Part shown: piece by piece, positions 1-13,172 of the stretch
Layout of the letters: each line of letters opens with the position of its first letter
Numbering within the stretch: the first letter of the stretch is position 1
From: Mangifera indica
Taxonomy: Eukaryota; Streptophyta; Magnoliopsida; Sapindales; Anacardiaceae
Length of the DNA: 64,000 bases
Reading direction: 5' to 3'
Assembly: GCF_011075055.1 (NCBI RefSeq)
Contig: NC_058146.1
Coordinates: forward strand, 9,163,820-9,227,819
The notes under the pieces: generated by a model
The model's input: the letters and a program-made list of their open reading frames with translations, nothing else
The model's database searches: none
Told to the model about the DNA's origin: nothing
Position numbers and translations under genes: made by a program

Positions 1-790
1 GAACAAGGAGAATAGTTTATCTTAATGACAAACATACCTAAAGCAGAGACTTTAGTTGTCTTCTTTTTCTTGTTCTCTAGAAAAACCTTATAATGTCTTC
101 TCTAGTGACCTGCCCTGCCATAATAGAAGTAGACAAGTTTTTCCTTCTGCATATCATCTATAGGTTGAGTAGCAATATCATTTTGTTTTTTCGCTTTAGG
201 TTTGGGTTTAGCTTTAACATTGACTTTTGATGCTTGGGCTTCAACTGTAAGTAGATTAGTTGAAGCTACTTTTTGTACTTCTTATTTAGCTTGTTTGAGT
301 ATATACAACAACTCCTTAAAGGTTTTCTCCATTTCATTCATATTGAAATTCATGATAAAATTAATCCATGATTTAAGGAAAGATTTCAACACCAAGTCAA
401 TAACAAGCTCATTATCCATGATAAAGCTCAAGCTCATCAACCGCTTAATGTAGTCAATCATCTTGACCATATGAGGGCTAACTTATCCTCCTTCAAGGAG
501 TTTACAATCAAGCAACATACTTGACACCTCATATCATTTAACCCTTGTATGAGTGCCATATAACTCTTGAAGGTATGCAAGTATGAATTGCGTATCCATT
601 TCCTCATGTTGATTTTGAAGGTCAGGTAACATGGAAGTCAACATGAGGTACTAAACTTTCACAGAGTTATCAAGATAATTATTAAAAGTATCATTTTACT
701 CATGGGTTGGATCAGAACTAAGCTCAGAGGGCAATGACCCTTCAAGGATATATAACCTCTTCTCCTAACACAAAATAATCTGAAAAGTTT
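1..790 (-). pseudogene. Ty1/copia gag relic
   Basis: Reading the minus strand gives a decayed copia Gag polypeptide. The core at 282-470 reads like the usual stretch on keeping to a small number of residues around 'NFNMNEMEKT', followed by a leucine-rich 'ELLYILKQA' segment. About 540-770 gives the upstream part (…DLQNQHEEMDTQF…), and 60-170 gives the zinc-knuckle region. In the knuckle both leading cysteines have become tyrosine and a stop interrupts it before the last position, so the CX2CX4HX4C motif is dead. Several in-frame stops and frame changes are present. The relic runs off the left edge, so the pol part may lie outside. This is a transposable-element remnant, not a host gene. Confidence 0.75.
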
Positions 791-854
791 TAGTGAATTG
801 ATCAGTAAAGTTTTCTATACTAATCAGTAAAGTTGCTTCTACTTAGCCTATTTT

Positions 855-2672
855 TCTTGTTGAGAATTGATGATACATTAGGTTTGATATGATAATTATG
901 TGATATACAATTTACAAATAATAGAATCAGTAATTTTATTTAATTTATTAATTTTTATTTTAATTATGAATTTAATAATTAAATGATCTTACTATGTTTC
1001 TCAAGCCAATAGTTCTTACTATTGTACTCGAAAAGTTTTAGTGAACTTTCTAGTGGACTGAAACCCTATTGCATTAATTCTCTCATTTGTTGTGGTGAAC
1101 AAGTTTGAATTAATCGAATAGGTAAATTTCAAATTAATCACCAAAAGCCCATGATCTTAAGTTAGGTATTACCACAACAAATTATGCAACCTCAAATGTG
1201 ACTTTTGGTATTTGTAGGGTGGATACTACATATCTTCTTGCATCAACAGATGTACTCCTTACTTGTGCCTATAACTTACTTCACCTTTGTTTTGGTGAAC
1301 AAGTAAATTACATTAGTTAAGTCAAACCCAACATGATTATCACCTAATTTTTCACCCGGTAAAAGTGTATCACCTAATTACATTAGTGGCTCAATTAGTG
1401 ATATGTGTATGAAATACACACAAATAGGGTTACAATAGTATACTATTAAAGTGAATTTTGGTTTTGTTTTGTCAAATTCTTTAAGTTTTATTTATTTTTG
1501 ATGGTTTAATCTTATTTTATTTTTTGAATTATATTTTTAGATGTTTTGGAGATATTCAATCCCTATTAGAGCGAAAACAAAAGCTTAAAGAAGTTATTGG
1601 GAAGAGTTTATCTAAGGAGAAAAAGGTCAATTATTGGTAGTCTTATGGTTATAAGAGTGCTCATAATTACTAGGGAAAAATAAGATTGAAAAACAAAAAT
1701 TAGGATTAAATGGAAGCATATAAGAAAAAACCCACATCTTCTCCATTTAACTATCATCAAAATACAACAATTAAAAGATTTTTAGAGAGAGAAAGCTTTA
1801 TGAAACAAGAAGAAGAGTGAAGAGTGAAGATTCAAGACTAAGAAAATCAGACCTAAAAGATTCAAGATTTGAAGACTTTAGAGTTTTTCTTATCTCTCTT
1901 AATATCATCTTTTAGTGATTTAAAACATCTCTCTCTTTAATTTTATCTTATAGTTTGAACTTCATTGCCATGAATAGCTAATTTCTTTTGTTAAGGTTTA
2001 TGATAAATCTACAAATTCTCAAAGATTATACAATGGGTTTTGATTATTGATCAATGGCGATGAGTGTTTAATTTAGTAATTGTGTTTTTAACTTTTTGTT
2101 TGGTGTTAGGACTCAATACTATACTTGTTTATAGATTGAAGTGTGATATTGAAAAATACATACTCAATTAGTTTATACCTTTGTTGAGCTTAGAGTTTTA
2201 TTTAGAGATAAATATAAATCTTTTGTGGGTAAATTAATTGTCATAGAAATTAGTGAGTTTTAATTAACATCATACCACAAAAGTAGGTAAGTTTTGAATC
2301 TTAACACATCTAATTAACCTTAAGAGAGAAATTAGGTAAAATAAGATAATTAACTATCAATAATTTATTTTACCATTGATTTTAATTGAATTTTTTACTG
2401 ATTTTTGAGTCATTAACAGTGAGATCATAAACCCTAAACCTTTTAATATTGGTATTTCACTTTTAATTTGTTGGGTGTTTATTCATTTTATTAATTTTGG
2501 CTTGTTAGTTTATGTTTCAATTAATTTTAATTCAATTTTACTTATTTAACATTTTAATTCTCTAACTAATTTAGATTACAAAACGAACCAGTACTTGACA
2601 ACCAATCTCTGTAGGACCAACATCTTTTTATATTACTTGATTGACTCATATACCTACGAGCCAAAATGAACA
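855..2672 (+). repeat. probable 5' LTR of Tat/Athila-like gypsy element
   Basis: This non-coding AT-rich stretch lies directly upstream of a Tat/Athila-type primer binding site at 2679, separated by the usual short T-rich spacer after a terminal CA (2671-2672). The 3' boundary is therefore supported. The 5' boundary is only an estimate, set where the copia relic stops and the sequence changes character. No partner LTR was found in the window, so length and identity cannot be checked internally. Confidence 0.5.
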
Positions 2673-2678
2673 AGTTTT

Positions 2679-2696
2679 TGGCGCCTTTGTCGGTGA
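2679..2696 (+). other. primer binding site, Tat/Athila type
   Basis: The sequence TGGCGCCTTTGTCGGTGA closely resembles the Tat/Athila primer site (TGGCGCCGTTGCCGGGGA in intact elements, from general knowledge). It fixes the plus orientation of the element and the end of its left LTR. Confidence 0.75.
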
Positions 2697-2800
2697 TTAG
2701 TGTTTTGTTGATATTAGTATAATTTGTAGTTTGACTAAACTAGAGTTTTATTTGATTTCTTATTGTTTTTGTCCTTTTCTTGTAGGTGTTTTATTAGTTT

Positions 2801-4325
2801 ATGAACATATCTCAAAATCCAAAATTATTAGATTTTGACCTAGAAATCAAGAGAACTTTTAGAAGATATAGAAGTGAAAAACAAGTAAGACAAAAAGTTG
2901 CCATGGAGGAAAACAATAACAATCAACTAGCTCTTCGTGAATATGTTATACCTACTACTTATGACAGTTACTCTAGTGCTATGAGGTCTACTATGGTCAC
3001 CAACAATTTTGAGATCAAACCTTCTATTGTTTAGATGGTATAACAAAATTAGTTTGGAGGGTTAGCAAACGAGGATCCATATGTCACATTTCTCTTAAAT
3101 ATGTGACACCTTCAAGATGAACAGGGTTCTTGAAGATGCAATTAAATTGAGGATATTTCTATTTTCGTTGAGGGATAGAGCAACAGTTTGGTTAGATTTT
3201 AAGGCACCTAGTACATTTATTACCTGATAGACACTTTCTCAAGCTTTCCTTGCAAAATATTTCCCACCTTGTAAAACTGTTAAATTGAGAAGTGAGATCG
3301 CCACTTTTTACCAAAAAGATGACAAGTCTTTATATGAAGCTTGGGGAAGATTCAAGGGTTTACAGAAGTAGTGCCCCTATCATAGTTTGTTCGACTGGCT
3401 AGTTGTTCAGACTTTCTATAATGGTATTTCCTATTCATTAAAAAGTACTTTGGATATAACAGCCAATAAGTCACTAATAGGTAAAACAAAGAAATAGCTT
3501 TGCACTTAATCAAAGAAATAGCTCTCAAAAGTTGTGAATTGTTTAATGATAAAACTAGTCATAGAAGACATTTGAGAGTACATGAGATGGATGGCATTAC
3601 TATGGTGAATACAAAGTATTATGCATTGGCAAAGAAATTAGAGGGGTTAGATATGAAGGTTGTAAGCAATTCTAATTGTAAGTTGTGTGGCAGAGATCAT
3701 GCAAGCTATGAATGTCAATTGGGTAACCATTATGCACTAGAGGCTTTAAATGAGTAAGCGAATATTCTGAACTACAACCAAAGTGGACATATAATTCTTA
3801 CTTAAATACATATAACCTAGGTTGGAAGAACCACCCAAACTTCACATGGTTAAACCAAACCAATACTTCTAACCCAAAGCATAATTTTAGGCAATCACCT
3901 ATAGGGTTCTAAGCTAATAACGTTAACCCACAACCTTTACATCACCTTCAACCTGCTCAAAAATAGAAATCAAATTTGGAATGGATGATGAAGAACTTTT
4001 TCCTTACTAAAAAACAAAAATTCGATATTCAAGATGAAGCTATTAAACAACTTATTGCTAAGGTTGATTAATTAACAACATATAATAGGATACATAAGGT
4101 ACAGTTGGGTTAACAAACAAACGTTTCTAATTCTAGAGAAATGGGGAAAGTTGTCTAGCTTACCTCAACATCCAAAAGACCATTGTAATGCAATTATTAC
4201 TATGAGTGGAAAACAATTGGGTGAATATGTAGGCAAGATTGAGAATGAGGTTAATGAGGACAAGTAAAAGAAAGCTGAAAAGTTGGGTAAGGAAAACTCA
4301 TTAGAGAAAACGGTTTAGCCAACAT
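2801..4325 (+). pseudogene. Tat/Athila-type gag relic
   Basis: This is a plus-strand Gag remnant with many stops. The open blocks 2801-3034 and 3500-3757 belong to one protein. The first ends in a conserved 'NNFEIKPSIV' block whose next residues read stop-M-V-stop-Q-N where the family has glutamines. The middle (3040-3480) still reads as the retrotransposon gag core (small 'DRATVWLD', 'FLAKYFP', 'SLYEAW' words), interrupted by stops. The second open block carries 'HEMDGITMVNTK' and a CX2C-like 'CKLCGRDHASYEC' zinc-knuckle area. The sequence fades after about 4325 and abuts an oppositely oriented element, so pol is missing. It is non-functional. Confidence 0.75.
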
Positions 4326-4439
4326 GTTTCATGTATAACCTTTTAAAGGTATGTTATTTTCATGATCATATAAATAGATAACAATGAATCATTTATTAAT
4401 CGTTAATATAAAAATTACATCTACAAATGCCAAATTCAA

Positions 4440-5344
4440 TCGGTTTTATACCACCTGCCCTAACATATGTCACCCTTATCAAACTCCAAGTCTTGCCTCC
4501 TCTAATCAATTTAACTCTTTTAGTGATCGTGAGCCTGTTTCATCCTTTCCCTGATCAATCTCACATTATCAATTATTTTCTAGGTCATTTCTAGTCCTAA
4601 AATGTGAGTCAAAGTATCTTTCTTGCCTATTTTATCTTAATAAAGCAATGATTATGGTGACACATCAACATAACTTGCTCTTTGATCCCCGCAACATGCC
4701 TTAACATGTTATGGATCACCTGATTTACCTTTTCAGTTTGTTTATCAATCGAAGGATGATAGGTGACACTAAATGTTAACCTTTTACCTATAGACCTTTA
4801 CAATTCTACCAAAATGCTGAAACAAATCTTATGTCTCTATCTAACACAATTGTCTTAGGTTCGTGAAGTCTCAAAATCCTCTTAACATGAATTTGACCTA
4901 TCTTGTCAATGTTGGTGTTGCCTTTAATTTAAATAAAATGTGTCAACTTGGTCAATCTGTCTACAATAACTAATACGACACTAAATCCACCTCTTTCCTT
5001 CAACAATTAAACAATAGAATCTATATAAATGTGCTCCTATTTTCACTTATGAATATTCAAGGGTTGTAATAAACTTAAGGGTCTCTGATGCTCAGAGTTA
5101 ACCTATTGACATAGCAAACACGTAGCAATAAAATCAACCACATTCTTTTCATACTAAACCACATAGGTGACTTTCCCGAGTCTTGATACATTTTTAAACT
5201 ACCAAGGTGGGTAACGTAAAAGGAATTGTAAGCCTTTATAAGGATTATACTACTCAACCCAATATTATAGGGAGCACAGACTCGATCATAAAGCTTTAAC
5301 ATAAAATCAATCATAGAAAACTCTGTCTCATTTGGTTGTACCAT
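4440..5344 (-). pseudogene. Ty3/gypsy chromovirus integrase relic
   Basis: The minus strand shows the integrase zinc-binding region at 5075-5344 (block 'HLGSLKMYQD' followed by degenerate positions for the second half of the HHCC finger). Next comes the catalytic core at about 4750-5060 ('VDRLTKLTHFI', 'LDRDIRFVSAFW'), then the 'RERMKQAHD' segment after the core near 4540. Stops occur throughout. The order on the minus strand is gag (5480-6130) then integrase, with no protease, reverse transcriptase or RNase H between. Similarity to the element at 16182-24674 places it in the same Tekay-like group. Confidence 0.7.
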
Positions 5345-5479
5345 TCATTAGTCAACTAAGCCATATGGATCCCTTCTAACAAGGTTGATTAAATCCTTAA
5401 TCCAACCATTAACCTAGTAACCAACTCTATCTGATCTCAGCCCGTTGATATAAATCTCAAGCTACATTAGAAGCATACT

Positions 5480-6130
5480 GGACAACTCTATTAATTCTAG
5501 TGGAGAACTTTTTAACTGTCATGTTCCCTTATCTCAAATTAAGATATTCATGTGCTCAAACACATAAAATATTAGTTGACAAGTATTCTCACTCAAAAGC
5601 CTCTCTAAAATCAATCCATGTCACCATACTGGTCTAACGGGTATCGCACATCATCCACCATTATATCTTAGCATTAACTCTCAATAAACAACTAGCCTAT
5701 TGGACCCTCTCATGGTTTGTCATCTTGAACAAACTTATAGTATCCTTCATACCCTCAAGCCATTTCTTAGTAGGTACGGATCTGGTCTCAACATCACCTT
5801 AAAACTTTGAAGGCTAATGTTTACTAGCCAAACTATAAATAGAATAGAGTTGTCCCCTACTACCACCTATAACAATAGTCCTCTAAACCTTTTCACCCAC
5901 TCACTCATGCTAGGATGAAATATCAATAACTGGTGGATGTTTAACAATAAGGGAAACCTGAACTAAATAACCTACACTCTCTAAAGCTTCTCAAGTCTCT
6001 TAAAGAACCTCTTGAATAATCTTTCTAATTACAAAGCTATCTATCTAAGGTGATACAACTGTGCCAAAAATCTGTCCCTATACCACTCTCTAGTTACCCT
6101 TTTGGGTTGAGACCTCATTGGCATTAACAT
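5480..6130 (-). pseudogene. Ty3/gypsy (Tekay-like) gag relic
   Basis: Minus-strand reading yields the gag core of a Tekay-like element: a 'KKWLEGM' block near 5750, a degenerate 'WWM' block near 5650, 'WIDFREAF' near 5600 and 'YLNLRQGNMTV' (one stop) near 5520. It is followed within about 130 bp by integrase, which implies loss of most of pol. It lies just inside the primer-site-like sequence at 6325-6335. Confidence 0.65.
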
Positions 6131-6324
6131 TGCCAAATAACCTTCTAGATCTTTTCATCTTTAAACCACAAATATAAACTTAGACAGATATATCATAACT
6201 TAAATATAGGATAAAATAATATTTATAGCGGTTGGCGAGTGAGAGCGATCAACCTCGAGTGAGGGGCTACTTAAAGACTAATGTACATTCAAACATTTAA
6301 CACCTTTAGGTTCTCAAAATCATG

Positions 6325-6335
6325 TTTTGATACCA
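6325..6335 (-). other. degenerate tRNA-iMet-type primer binding site
   Basis: On the minus strand this reads TGGTATCAAAA, a decayed form of the plant TGGTATCAGAGC primer site. It sits four bases from a TGTAACACCC repeat terminus at 6340. The same arrangement recurs at 22297 and 43027. Confidence 0.6.
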
Positions 6336-6339
6336 TGAA

Positions 6340-8550
6340 TGTAACACCCATTTCCAGATGCATACCTCTACTTGAAATATATATTTGAAGAGACATGCTA
6401 ACTTAAGATTTCCTCACTTAAGATTCCTAACAAAGATGATAAATATGCATGATAATTAATTCACTCTTATAGTCCCAAAAGTGGGATAAGTTATTCTAAG
6501 CATAATACTAAGAATAAACTCAATTACATAAACATAACCCATCATGTAAAATGACCAAAAGGTCTCTACCTCATGCATTACCTTGAGCTAACCCACTAGC
6601 TCCCCCATTATCGTTTTACTACTCCACAATTCTACCAATAAAACCACAAAAGGAATACATAAGTGAAACATACTTATTAAGTAAATAACTTCATAACACT
6701 CAATAGATACATAACGCAAATAATCTCAATCTCATTATGTCTTTTATTCAAACTCTTTATGGTATCGCAAATGTTTTTCCAATATTCCTAATATCCATCT
6801 GAATTATCTTAGCATCCAATAACCAACCCTTAATGGCAATATTGTCTAAATGACTAATGTCAAATGATGCATTTTGATGTCTTAGACGCCTATTAAAAGG
6901 ATAAGATATCCCAAATGTTAATCATAAAGTACACCTAGTAGATTTACCAACTAGGCTTTAGGCTATAGATATCATATCATAATAGAAGTAAGACCTCAGG
7001 CATATCCTAAATTACACAAGCATCCTAGATGCTAAAACACCTTACGTTGATGCATGCATGAGCATCCTAAATGTTAAAATGCACTATGTCAATGCATAAT
7101 CATCCATAGGTATCAAGGTCACATAAAACTAGCCTTGATGCTTTCATGACCACACTACATATAGCTTAATGGCTTAAACTAATATAATACATCATTTTCA
7201 ATTTTTGACTTAAAATAGCTTAGATCAAGGTCTGTGTTGTCGTCCACATAGTTAGATACATCCAAATTACCTTTTTGCCATCTACCACACAATTTGACGC
7301 TCTTATAATAATTTATATCATTATGTCGTCATATACACAATCAGACATTAACACAATCTTTCCATTTCTTACCACCTCTATTATGACCAGTAAGTTTGTC
7401 GTAGCTTTTACTAAACCTTATTACTCATAGTCACCTTCATTATGGGTTTATTACCCATATTTGCCTTCGTTAGGGCCTTATTACTCATATTTCTCATAAT
7501 CATCCCTTATAAGAATAAACTAGTTGTTTCCATACCCATTTACAAGTTCTAAAACTTCATATTATAATTGCAATCTGCTTATGCCTTTATGTTCAACTTT
7601 CCCTAATTATACACTAGTGTGTATCCTCTATACATGTGGGTGTATATGCATTTCCAAATACACATACACAAACATACAACCTGAGATAGGATACATGACC
7701 ATGTGTCTCATACCATACGGGCATGTACATGATCCTAAATTAACACACCAGTGTGTTCTTCTTACATAGGAATATCCACTCCAAAAGTACATAGTCGTGT
7801 ATTCCCTATACACAAACGTGTAATGTCCTTTTTCTAGATTTTGCCTTTGTTAGAATCTACATTTTTTTGACCATCCGAATCAATTCTAGGCATTCAACTA
7901 CTCATCATTCAATCTAATATCACATATATTCATCTCTCACTAAGGCATAAACTATTAGCTTGTCAAGGATAATTCTTTGCATAACTTTTTAGTATAATTT
8001 ACATACAACCTTTACAACTATAGAATAAAGGGATGTAATAATCAAACATCAAAACATAGTACATAATCACCTTAATAATGTCCTTTTCCTAATCTTTCTT
8101 TATCTTAAACATATCCACAACGCACACCAAATCAACTTCAAGGAACATATACACACTCTCACAGTAAAACAATGATTCACAACAAATGCAACTATCAATA
8201 GTAATCACATGATCTTAAACATATGTCCATTTAGCGGTTCATAACAAATCAAACACGATTCATATACTAAAAGAAAGAGAATTGCCTACTTACCTTTTCT
8301 CTAGCAATATGCTAATCTTTTCATGGCAAGGATTGATCTCCAACGGTTCTTTTGCGTCCTATAGCCTCAAGGACTCAAATCTCTCTCAACTTTGTATTTT
8401 TCTTTGGAAATTAAAAGGGAGCTTTAGCCAAATGTGTTTAAAATATTTTATGTTTAACTAAAAATTGTGATATACATAATTGTGTAATATTCATACACAG
8501 GTGTGTATATTGTTACCAAATAATGATAGTTTCTAAAATCACCACAAACC
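6340..8550 (-). repeat. 5' LTR of minus-strand Tekay-like relic
   Basis: The LTR begins (plus-strand view) with TGTAACACCC at 6340, next to the primer site. Like the LTRs at 22311, 43042 and 53284 it contains several imperfect palindromes of the form CACAC-n-GTGTG (for example around 7610-7810 and 8490-8510). The outer end is not clear: no GGTGTTACA-like terminus could be placed, so 8550 is an estimate by comparison with the 2.3-kb LTRs of the sister elements. Confidence 0.5.
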
Positions 8551-9790
8551 CCAAATTTACACACACAATATAATTAAATTTAATTAAACATAATCAAAGC
8601 CAAAAGACAAAAATAATCTTGGATGAATCTATAAGCATTACAAATAAACATATATACTTATAGATAAATAGTATCACTCGAATATTTGAATATGACTTTT
8701 CATGGGTTTATATTGTCAAGGAGATTGCTAAAAAGCATCATTTCCAACACTACCATATTATGGTTGTAACACTGTCAAAAATGGAGAAGACCACTTAACC
8801 TTTTTATAGAAATTCCTACTACAATTTCTTCCCTTTGAAAACAAGTAGACGAAGTCAAAGGTTGTGCATTAACTAAAACTATTAAAGGAAGTTCTAAGTA
8901 AGGCTATTTCCTACATATAACATTTTTTCTTTCTTCTTATTCATATCTTGAGCCTTTGTCTTTTTCTTACCTATAGCTTTTTTCCTTTTTTCCTGTTGTA
9001 ATGGAAGGATCGATCTTTCTAGGCCTAGAACTTATCCTAAAATTTAGAGGACTAAAAAAAGAGGTAGGAGATGTTGGTGGTGGAAGATCTACAAAAAAGA
9101 CTACAATATCAGTTGCAGTTGAGTAAGACAAAGAAAGTAACGTTAAAGATGAACACTTATAAGAAGGTTGTTTCATTCCTTCAATGGAAAAAGAGGTTGG
9201 GATTAGACAAGCTGCTTGAAGTTTTTTAACAACTATAAGGTTTTCTAAGTTACCTTTCTCCTTAGGCAACAAACATAAAAATTTCCTTGTTTGTTCATGT
9301 TGACTAATGGATAAACCTGCACTATTAATTAGAAAGAAGGGTAAACTACACAAAATCATTAAAACCATCAAAAGTAGCACTCAAGTAAATGCCTAGCATC
9401 CTAGCCTAAACAAGAGATCTAACCTGAAAGACATCATGACTTCTATGACTTGACGAGTACATGACTCTTATGTGCTATGCATTAAATGTTTGGTAGCTAT
9501 CATCATCTAGCTCATTACAAAATCTTGACTAACCATATGACACCTATCTATGCAGAAGAAGTGAAGAGTTTCTTTAATGCTATTCACACTCCTAAATTTG
9601 AGAGGTAGTTGTTACATGGCCAAAACTCCTTGAAGTCAACTTGAAAAAACAACTTGAGGTAGCAACTAATGGATAGTGAATCCCTTGCTCACATGTCTTG
9701 GGATCAAGTATTGAGAAGAACAACCTATGTTTTAGAAGTCTTAAAACAAGATATAACCACTTTCACCATGATTCCAAGAATCATCTAATA
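8551..9790. other. unassigned repeat-like region with decayed minus-strand reading
   Basis: There is no recognisable gene. An open minus-strand frame at 8967-9380 (137 codons, Ser/Leu/Pro-rich) and broken frames upstream to about 9780 look like a decayed coding sequence. It may be the ORF1-like protein found in Athila-type elements, but no diagnostic motif was seen. It is bordered by the element at 4440-8550 and by AT-rich spacer. Confidence 0.25.
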
Positions 9791-12193
9791 TTAAATCGAT
9801 ATTTTCTATTATCAATTAATCATTTGTCTAAAAATCAACAATCACAATTGAAATAAAATTATGCTCTTTTGAAACTACTACAATGCCCATCACAACATTA
9901 GATATTGCATTATCCTTAAGGTAATGTAATACTACTACTACTATAAATACAAACAGACATCAGACTCTCCATTTACTATCTATAAAAAAATAATAATAAT
10001 AAATAACCATAGACACACAAAAGCTCTCAACAAATTGTCTATGTTGTAATCTTTTTTCATCAATTAAATAAAACATCATGAAAGCAGACTATTAATATAT
10101 GGCGTTGAAAAACATAAAAAAAAAAATTTCTACTTATTTACATGTTATATCTTTTTACCTTTTGCATCCAAGACTCTCTCATTTATCCATATTTTTACAC
10201 AAAAAATTATGAATAGTAATATATGTAAAAACAACGATGTGTCATTAAATGATTGAATAGTTAAAAATTAAAGATAAAATAATCTCTAATTATATAATAA
10301 CATGTTATTATTTATATACAAAAATTATGCATATAATTTTATTAAAAAATATTATTATAAGATTGATAGTGTTCTAGTGAAATGATTATATTTGCATTTA
10401 TTCAGTCACATTGAGCTAACATATTTGAAGTGCATATACATGCACCATACATAATTGCTGAAACACATGCCTGTTTATTGAAGACTTGCTCTCTAAATAT
10501 TATGTACACCTTACAACCACAACACGTCGATATGTGATGCACTCATTGACCTGAATGAAAAAGTACACACAAATTGGAATTTGTCAATTAACTATATCCA
10601 ACATGTGGAAATTAATAAAGTCCTGCCAATATGATCCGAATTTTTCGTCCCCTTCATTAATAGAGGCCTTGTAAAAACTCAGTGCCTTTTCCTTTAATTA
10701 AATAAACCAATAATTTGTGCCAAATCTTAGCATAATGCAATATGATATACAAACGAACTATTCATAAGCCCCAGAAATCAATCAAAACTCAAAAGTTAAG
10801 AGACAGGAAGCAAGCCCAGTTAGTTAATACAAATCAATCAAGACTCCCGTCATCCAAGTTTGTTTAGATGAAAACTAATTGTTTTTATGTTTGTATTAGA
10901 TAAAGACAAATTTTGTTCTTGTTTTAGATGAGGATAAATTTCATTTTAGTTTCTAATAAAAATGATTGGAGAGAGAATGAAAAGTGATCAAGAGGGAGAG
11001 AATTGATAGTAAAAAATAAGCTATAAAAACTGAGAGAGAAAAAATGGGTGAAACTAAAATTTTCTAAGGGCAACTCTATATAAAAAAAATATGAGAGTTT
11101 ACAATTCTAAACTTTAAAGAATAAATTAATTTTTTAATCTGAAAAATATGAGGTTAGAAAATATAAATAAAAATTTCAAAAAATAAGAGTAATCTTAAAA
11201 TATGAGTTTAAATAAAATTTTTAAATAATAATTTTTTTAACAATAATAATAAAATTTAATAAATATAATGATATTTATATTTTTAAAAATTAATAAATTT
11301 GAATTTGAATTTACGCTATACCCCAAGATAGAATAAGTCTTTCGGCCTATTATTAATAATAAGCCAAATTCCATTGGCCTTGATACTATCGAACAAACGC
11401 CAACAGAGACATTCTCCTATGAATAGTTCATCATAAAATATAATAAAACTAAATTTGATGTTGACGATAACAGACATAGTCAATATAATGAACTAATATA
11501 TACCAATTTTTAATTAAATAAGTTATCAATCTAATTGCAGTTTAATTGTTGCATCCAAAATTGAAGTGGTCAAATTCCGAAGTCAACAGCATTTTATTTT
11601 TAATGAATGTAGTAAAATGAAGTGGCACGCGTGGTGAGGTAGGTTTTCCCTCGAGTATAAACTATACACCACCTTTAACTTAATTCCCAAGTTCTGGTGT
11701 GGTAACCCAATTCGAACACTACTCACAACAAATCCAATTACCATCTTTAATTTGGAGATGGTATTTTATAAAAGTTAAGGATGAAATCAACCTTGACTTC
11801 AAATTTCTTCCACCCCAAAAGATTGATGAAGAGGTGGGATTTTTTGTTATGCATATACACTTACAAAAATACTCATTCTTTACATGATACAAGTTTAAAT
11901 TAGAAGAGGATTAGTGCTTTTGTCACGTTTTTTAGGCAATTAACCAGTTAAAAATAGATGTAATCTTGCAAAATCAAAGGGCACCCAAATTAATTTAAAT
12001 GACCAAGGATTTAAAGCATATTTATTTGACTTTGTGATATGAATTTTCTACTTTTAGATGCGAATTGGACCCCATTACAAGCTCACATTCACCCCCTCTT
12101 CCCACCCCATTTCTCAATCAAATAAATCCCTTTCAATCCAATACTATTTCTCAAACATTGAATTTATGTACTTATATAAAGAATATCAAACGA

Positions 12194-12261
<68 letters not shown>

Positions 12262-13172
12262 TTTAAGACCAAAAGTTATGCTGAAACTACTATCTTGCAC
12301 TTAAGAGGTTCACATATAATTTGTATCATAAGAATTAATTATATTATAAATATTTCAGCATTTAAAAGTGTTTTGCAAGAAAACATATATACTCTTCATT
12401 TAACAAGCAAATTTTACAATATTTTAATATAAATGATATGATTAGATTAAGATTCACCCATAATGGATCGATTTGATCCATTTATAGTTAACTGTTAATA
12501 AATAGTTAATAATAGTTGAGATGAAAGTTGAGACATATTTAAATGTCCCAATAACGTCTGCCAAGACAGGGGTTACACTATTTTTCTTTATTTTTTTGTC
12601 CACCCGATCTACGCGAAAGAGCAAACTTCCCAAAAACACATAAAATAAATGTCTCCACTCTCATAATCAAAACACATAAAAGGGCAACTGTGCTGTGGAA
12701 ATATATATCTATGCTTTGGACGCTGCAGATCATTTTCAATACAAATCGAACAAACTAGAATCCTAGATATGCAAATTTACATATTTATGATTTACAGAAT
12801 TTGACATGTTTTCTTTCCAGCATGTGCAAACATTTTTAACCATTTAAATGGTCTTAACTTTGAACCTGATCCATAAAAATTGTTATGACCCCATAAAATT
12901 ATTTTGTATGTACTACAAATTAATTGTATGTGCATCAGGTAAGCCACAAAAGGATAAAATGAAAACCCAATTGGTGAGAATATATTAATAGATTGAGGCC
13001 CAAGAAAGGCACATGGCTTTTTTTTTTTTTTTTCAGAACAAACAGCCAGAAAACATATTAAAAACCTTAAATAATTGCTCCAATTAGATAACTGTGGCTA
13101 ATTGACTATCGTGTAATAAAAAATATATATATTTACACAAGTCGGTGCCTAACTTTCTTCTTTCAGTCCCTC
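9791..13172. other. AT-rich intergenic spacer
   Basis: No gene was recognised. The stretch is strongly AT-rich, with many short A/T runs (dense at 10100-11300), a (TA)30 microsatellite and poly-T at 13018-13034. The last 250 bp before the VQ gene stop should hold its 3' UTR. Confidence 0.6.
12199..12258. repeat. (TA)30 microsatellite
   Basis: Sixty bases of uninterrupted TA repeat. The alternating Ile-Tyr reading frames that cross it are an artefact of the repeat. Confidence 0.98.

Noticed and set aside
12058..12432. Open frames across the (TA)30 repeat (Ile-Tyr repeats)
   Set aside because: A frame forced open by the dinucleotide repeat, with no homology or gene context.
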